Part shown: one piece after another, positions 51,817-54,565 of the stretch
Layout: every line of letters begins with the position of its first letter
Position numbering within the stretch: the first letter of the stretch is position 1
From: JALONO01 sp038209965
GTDB taxonomy: Bacteria > Bacteroidota > Bacteroidia > Cytophagales > Thermoflexibacteraceae
DNA: 54,565 bases
Direction: 5' to 3'
NCBI GenBank assembly: GCA_038209965.1
Contig: JBBQXF010000015.1
Coordinates: 1 to 54,565 of the forward strand
Notes under the pieces: generated by a model
What the model was told of the DNA's origin: nothing
Databases searched by the model: none
The model's input: only the letters and a program-made list of their open reading frames with translations
Program-made: the position numbers and the translations under genes

Positions 51817-52404
51817 TCAGGCAAAGACATCTACCAAAACAATGGAAAGTTCGGGGAAAAGAAAGGGAACAATGACATCTTGGCGCGTAAAAATACCGTG
51901 CGAATAGTATTTTTCCTCTTTGAGGACGTATTGGTGAATCACTGCATCATTCGGGTACACAATCCAATATTCTATCACACCATTTTCTTGGTAAAGCTGA
52001 TATTTGTCTTTGATGTCCGTATTGGGATTGTTGGGCGATAAAATCTCAATAATCAAGTCGGGCGCACCGTTGCAGCCCTTGTCATCTATTTTGGCAACGT
52101 CACAAATGATGGAAATATCGGGCTGCACTACGGTATAAACGTCTTTGTCTGCCAACTGTGACCTTTGGCGGTTGTAAAGTCGCACATCAAAGGGGGCATA
52201 AAAAACATCACAAGTATTTCTCCGGAAAAAATTTATAAATGAAGTCCCCAATTCCCTTGACACCCTTTGGTGCTTGGGGGTAGGTGCTGACATTTGGCGA
52301 ATGTAGCCTTTGAACAGTTCTACTCTTTCCGAAAACTGCCAAGTGAGGTAATCTGCATAAGAGTACCGTTGGTTGAGGTCAAGGTCTTCGATAGCATTTA
52401 TCAT
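51817..52404 (-). CDS. Uma2 family (DUF820) PD-(D/E)XK nuclease-like protein
   Basis: 195 residues from the ATG at 52404; an upstream TTG adds 12 residues. The Uma2 fold is clear: YSYADYLTWQFSERVELFKG with its early Glu, MSAPTPKHQRVSRELGTSF, VVQPDISIICDVAKID and GAPDLIIEILSPNNPNTDIK, giving the PD...EIxSP nuclease-like site, then KYQLYQENGVIEYWIVYP and the VPFLFPELSIVL end. Such proteins are abundant in cyanobacteria and Bacteroidota, often in many copies; the biological role is unknown, and an endonuclease activity is inferred from the fold. It is a single gene in the AT-rich accessory stretch. Confidence 0.9.
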   Translation of the reverse strand: MINAIEDLDLNQRYSYADYLTWQFSERVELFKGYIRQMSAPTPKHQRVSRELGTSFINFFRRNTCDVFYAPFDVRLYNRQRSQLADKDVYTVVQPDISIICDVAKIDDKGCNGAPDLIIEILSPNNPNTDIKDKYQLYQENGVIEYWIVYPNDAVIHQYVLKEEKYYSHGIFTRQDVIVPFLFPELSIVLVDVFA

Positions 52405-52599
52405 TGTGTATCCATTTTTAGCATAAATATACAAAAACAAAAGGATAAATTCAAGTTTTCTCTATTTTTTCACTGTGGTGCCCGAAGGAGGAGTGACAGT
52501 CTTTTTATCATTATAGGGTGCTTTTTAAAAACTCCTTGTGTAAATTTGACATTTGTTTGCGAAAGGACAAGCAAAAGCAAGATCAAGCAGATTATTTCT

Positions 52600-52607
52600 T
52601 ATATTTG
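52600..52607 (+). promoter_or_regulatory. Possible -7 promoter box (TATATTTG)
   Basis: TATATTTG matches TAnnTTTG upstream of the hypothetical frame ending at 52986. No -33 TTG. Confidence 0.35.
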
Positions 52608-52716
52608 CCAAAAGCGAAAGCCAAAGAAAACCAATGCTATAAGTCAAAAGATAACTGCTATTTTAGCCCAAACACCCATTGAGCAACAGGAAAGGCTAAG
52701 GGAGGAATTACTGAAA

Positions 52717-52986
52717 ATGCTTCCCCAAGCAGGTTCGGAGGTCAAATTAAAAATAGGTAACGGCATTTATCCCGAAGACAACGAAAGTAGCATGGGGATT
52801 TTCGTTGAAGTTCATCATGCCCAAAAGGTTGTTGAAAATTACGATTTATTAGCCATTTGGCAAATAATACTATCGCACACAAAAGATGAATACCTGAAAG
52901 AGCTGGAGAAAATGCTGGATTTTTTTTACAAAAGACGCTGTTCAGCCTTATCAGTTGGGTTTTATGCCGACAACATACATACATGA
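52717..52986 (+). CDS. Hypothetical protein, start uncertain
   Basis: The frame is open from far upstream and protein-like from about 52645 (SQKITAILAQTPIEQQERLR) to 52986. The first in-frame ATG is at 52717, giving 89 residues (MLPQAGSEVKLKIGNGIYPE ... VGFYADNIHT). An ATG at 52634, well placed after the -7 box, is out of frame and meets a stop after one codon; a one-base indel there would join it to the longer frame. I do not recognise the protein; it is mostly helical (YLKELEKMLDFFYKRR). Either a frameshifted small gene or one with a non-ATG start. Confidence 0.4.
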   Translation: MLPQAGSEVKLKIGNGIYPEDNESSMGIFVEVHHAQKVVENYDLLAIWQIILSHTKDEYLKELEKMLDFFYKRRCSALSVGFYADNIHT

Positions 52987-53068
52987 AAACATTGGTTGTA
53001 TTCATCTGAGTATTATCGGGAAAATAAATTCTAATGAGGCTCTATTAGCCATATAAATTGCGTAGAAA

Positions 53069-53332
53069 ATGGCTAATGAATCAAAAAAAAGAAAATGTAC
53101 CAAATGCGGGATATGGTTTTGGACAGACAAGCACCACATTTTGCCGAGAGTTACTTTTGGTGGGAAAGGAGACGTCGTCAGACTCAGCCCCAACTGCCAT
53201 CGAGATTATCACGAACATCTGGGGACTGAAAACCTGAAAAACCCTGATGCACAGTTTCATTATGAGTTCTTTGCCAAGTGGTTAGCGGGGCTGCTGGCTT
53301 TGGTGCTTGGCTTTTTGCTTTATTGGGGTTAA
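53069..53332 (+). CDS. Small HNH-like zinc-site protein with C-terminal membrane helix
   Basis: 87 residues. The first half reads KRKCTKCGIWFWTDKHHILP then RLSPNCHRDYHEHLG: a C10-x2-C13 knuckle, HH at 22-23 and N42-C-H-x3-H48, the layout of a minimal HNH nuclease core (without the second Cys knuckle). A hydrophobic helix WLAGLLALVLGFLLYW (71-86) follows, which is odd for an HNH enzyme. The last eight codons and the stop lie inside the downstream palindromic repeat (from 53304), so the natural C-terminus may have been replaced when the repeat inserted. Nuclease activity is unproven. Confidence 0.65.
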   Translation: MANESKKRKCTKCGIWFWTDKHHILPRVTFGGKGDVVRLSPNCHRDYHEHLGTENLKNPDAQFHYEFFAKWLAGLLALVLGFLLYWG

Positions 53333-53487
53333 AGTCAAGCTGTCCTGCCGCTGTACCTTCGCCTTCAGGCGAAGCAGTGATTAGTAAACAAAATTTTCGC
53401 CTGAAGGCAAAGGTACTTTCGCCTTCAGGCGAAAATTTGTTTTGATTTTCGCCTGAAGGCGTTCTCCCCTAAAAACGAGGGTACAGG
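53304..53487. repeat. Palindrome-rich direct repeat, copy 1
   Basis: 184 bases, about 93 percent alike by eye to 54384-54565. It contains four copies of the near-palindrome TTCGCCTnnAGGCGAA (at 53358-53373, 53396-53410, 53418-53433, 53448-53461) and ends with CGAGGGTACAGG; an inner CTGTACC at 53351 is the inverse of the GGTACAG at its end. No coding capacity of its own; a REP/MITE-like unit. Confidence 0.8.
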
Positions 53488-53515
53488 AACTGGGGCAACC
53501 GCACAAAAATCTTTT

Positions 53516-54418
53516 TTATTTGAAGAGCTGTTTTAAGTACAGGTTATTTCTGTGGGCTTTCTTTCTTTTTCTTCGCAGGCTCATTTTACCAAGGTCTTTT
53601 TTGAGCAAATATAAAGCCCATTTTCGGATAATAGGCAGGTCAACAATGGCATTTTCAGCCCTGGTGACCGGGCCATCTTCTTTGAAAGTAACATCCAACT
53701 GCCACAGGGCCGCCTGCCGATGTGAGCCGTTTTCTATCGCCCAGTGGTTGCGAACCTATTGTCCCATTTTTTCGGGGCCAATACCACTTAAACTGCTGAT
53801 ATAGAAGTGCCCACCATTTTGTTCTTTGCCCTTTCAACAGACTTTGCGCTCAACCACCGCAATGCCCTTCAAACCCGCCCAACCTTCTATTGCCCCAATA
53901 AAAGACAAGTTTTCCAAAAGGTGTACCTTTCTTTCTTCTGCCCTGCCATGCCCCAAACCACTGCCCGTGGAACAAGCCAGACCTGCTTGTTGACGCAAAA
54001 ATTCAGTTCCAACTTGTTTATCGGGCAGCTCCTGGTTTTTCTTCAAAGCTATCACACAATCTGCCCGTTGTGCCACAATTTGGCCAACAATTTCTTTCTG
54101 GCACCCAATGGCACCAATGCTGACCACACTATTTTTATAATCAACCGTCTTTAAAACCCCTGGGATCGCAGTAATTTCATTGCTCTTTTCTTCCACTTTC
54201 AGTTGTCCAAAACTTGGGTTGTGCCCCGGGACCCAAACATTCACCACCTGGACAACGCTGTGTTTTTTGCCCCCGGGGATACATGACCGCAACCCCCTGC
54301 CATCCAAAATAATATGCTGGGGGGACAAAGAAATACCCGGGGCCAAGCCTTGATAACAAGGCTCCAACTCTTTGATGTTCAATTGCTTGGCTTTTTGCTT
54401 TATTGGGGTTAAAGTCAA
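53516..54418 (-). pseudogene. ISAs1 family transposase remnant
   Basis: One minus-strand frame reads LDGRGLRSCIPGGKKHSVVQ, GQLKVEEKSNEITAIPGVLK, SIGAIGCQKEIVGQIVAQRA, then FYISSLSGIGPEKMGQ, VRNHWAIENGSH and LDVTFKEDGP, the ordered motifs of ISAs1-type DDE transposases. It is interrupted by in-frame TGA (about 53834-53836) and TAG codons, the catalytic Asp of the usual IDAMGCQ is Gly here, and the N-terminal third is missing: the first 12 residues come from the repeat at 54384-54565. It is non-functional. The downstream end of the element lies at or near copy 1 of the repeat. Confidence 0.85.
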
Positions 54419-54565
54419 GCTGTTCTGCCGCTGTACCTTCGCCTGAAGGCGAAGCAGTAATTAGTAAACAAAATCTTCGCCTGAAGGCAAAGGTACTTTC
54501 GCCTTCAGGCGAAAATTTGTTTTGATTTTCTTTTTAGCGTCCTCCCCTAAAAACGAGGGTACAGG
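54384..54565. repeat. Palindrome-rich direct repeat, copy 2, reaching the window edge
   Basis: 182 bases to the end of the window, matching 53304-53487. Differences are informative: the first palindrome has its centre inverted (CTGAAG for CTTCAG), and the fourth is replaced by a T-rich stretch, as expected for hairpins that flip or decay. It may continue beyond the window. Confidence 0.8.

Noticed and set aside
53366..53465. CRISPR-like array of short repeats
   Set aside because: The repeated word is itself a palindrome, spacing is irregular, alternating orientation, and the whole block is repeated as one unit at 54.4 kb; no cas genes. A REP/MITE-like repeat fits better.

Overview
The window reads as a chromosomal segment of a moderately GC-rich member of the Bacteroidota, most likely a Cytophagales-type or related environmental bacterium. 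The indicators are a SusC/SusD pair, two secreted enzymes ending in type IX secretion (T9SS) sorting domains, a HYC_CC_PP small protein beside a TonB-dependent receptor, a DUF5117-type zinc protease, and many promoters with the Bacteroidota -7 box TAnnTTTG instead of E. coli-type elements. Shine-Dalgarno sequences are essentially absent. The order is inferred; no rRNA, tRNA or CRISPR array was seen.

Layout. 0-24 kb is dense, GC-rich and mostly housekeeping or envelope: a 5'-truncated GT-D-like polysaccharide protein, a VOC protein, a T9SS amidase, an RlpA/SPOR lipoprotein-like protein, an FAD oxidoreductase, a MerR regulator, a TPR protein, a methyltransferase, GT25 and GT2 glycosyltransferases, a twin-arginine class V aminotransferase, recN, an orphan TRAP small permease, recO, a polysaccharide flippase-like protein, a TPR histidine kinase, an M16 peptidase and an ACMSD-like decarboxylase. 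23.9-25.3 kb is an AT-rich patch with a frameshifted HEPN gene and its small partner. 25.3-40 kb is a carbohydrate/peptide scavenging region: GH78 rhamnosidase, M20 hydrolase, a DUF5117-type metalloprotease and a SusCD operon, interspersed with two decayed genes (a carboxypeptidase-regulatory-like protein and a GH51 arabinofuranosidase). 40-49.3 kb holds a probable metal (copper?) receptor pair, a lipoprotein serine hydrolase, a GAF membrane protein, ribokinase, a WG-repeat lipoprotein and a T9SS M43 protease. 49.3 kb to the end is AT-rich and accessory: an unknown membrane protein, a stray copy of a T9SS tail, a 201-bp MITE-like element, a Uma2 nuclease, a small HNH-like membrane protein and a dead ISAs1 transposase between two copies of a palindrome-rich repeat.

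How the genes fit together. The GH78 enzyme, the SusCD pair, the GH51 remnant and ribokinase suggest use of rhamnose/arabinose-containing plant or microbial glycans, with the GH51 arm lost. Glycosyltransferases and a flippase scattered over the first 18 kb indicate surface polysaccharide synthesis, but no single polysaccharide operon is present. No complete new defence or biosynthetic system could be demonstrated. The most notable items are the broken HEPN pair, the two small non-autonomous repeat elements, the duplicated T9SS tail, and -7 promoter boxes so close to start codons that leaderless mRNAs are likely.
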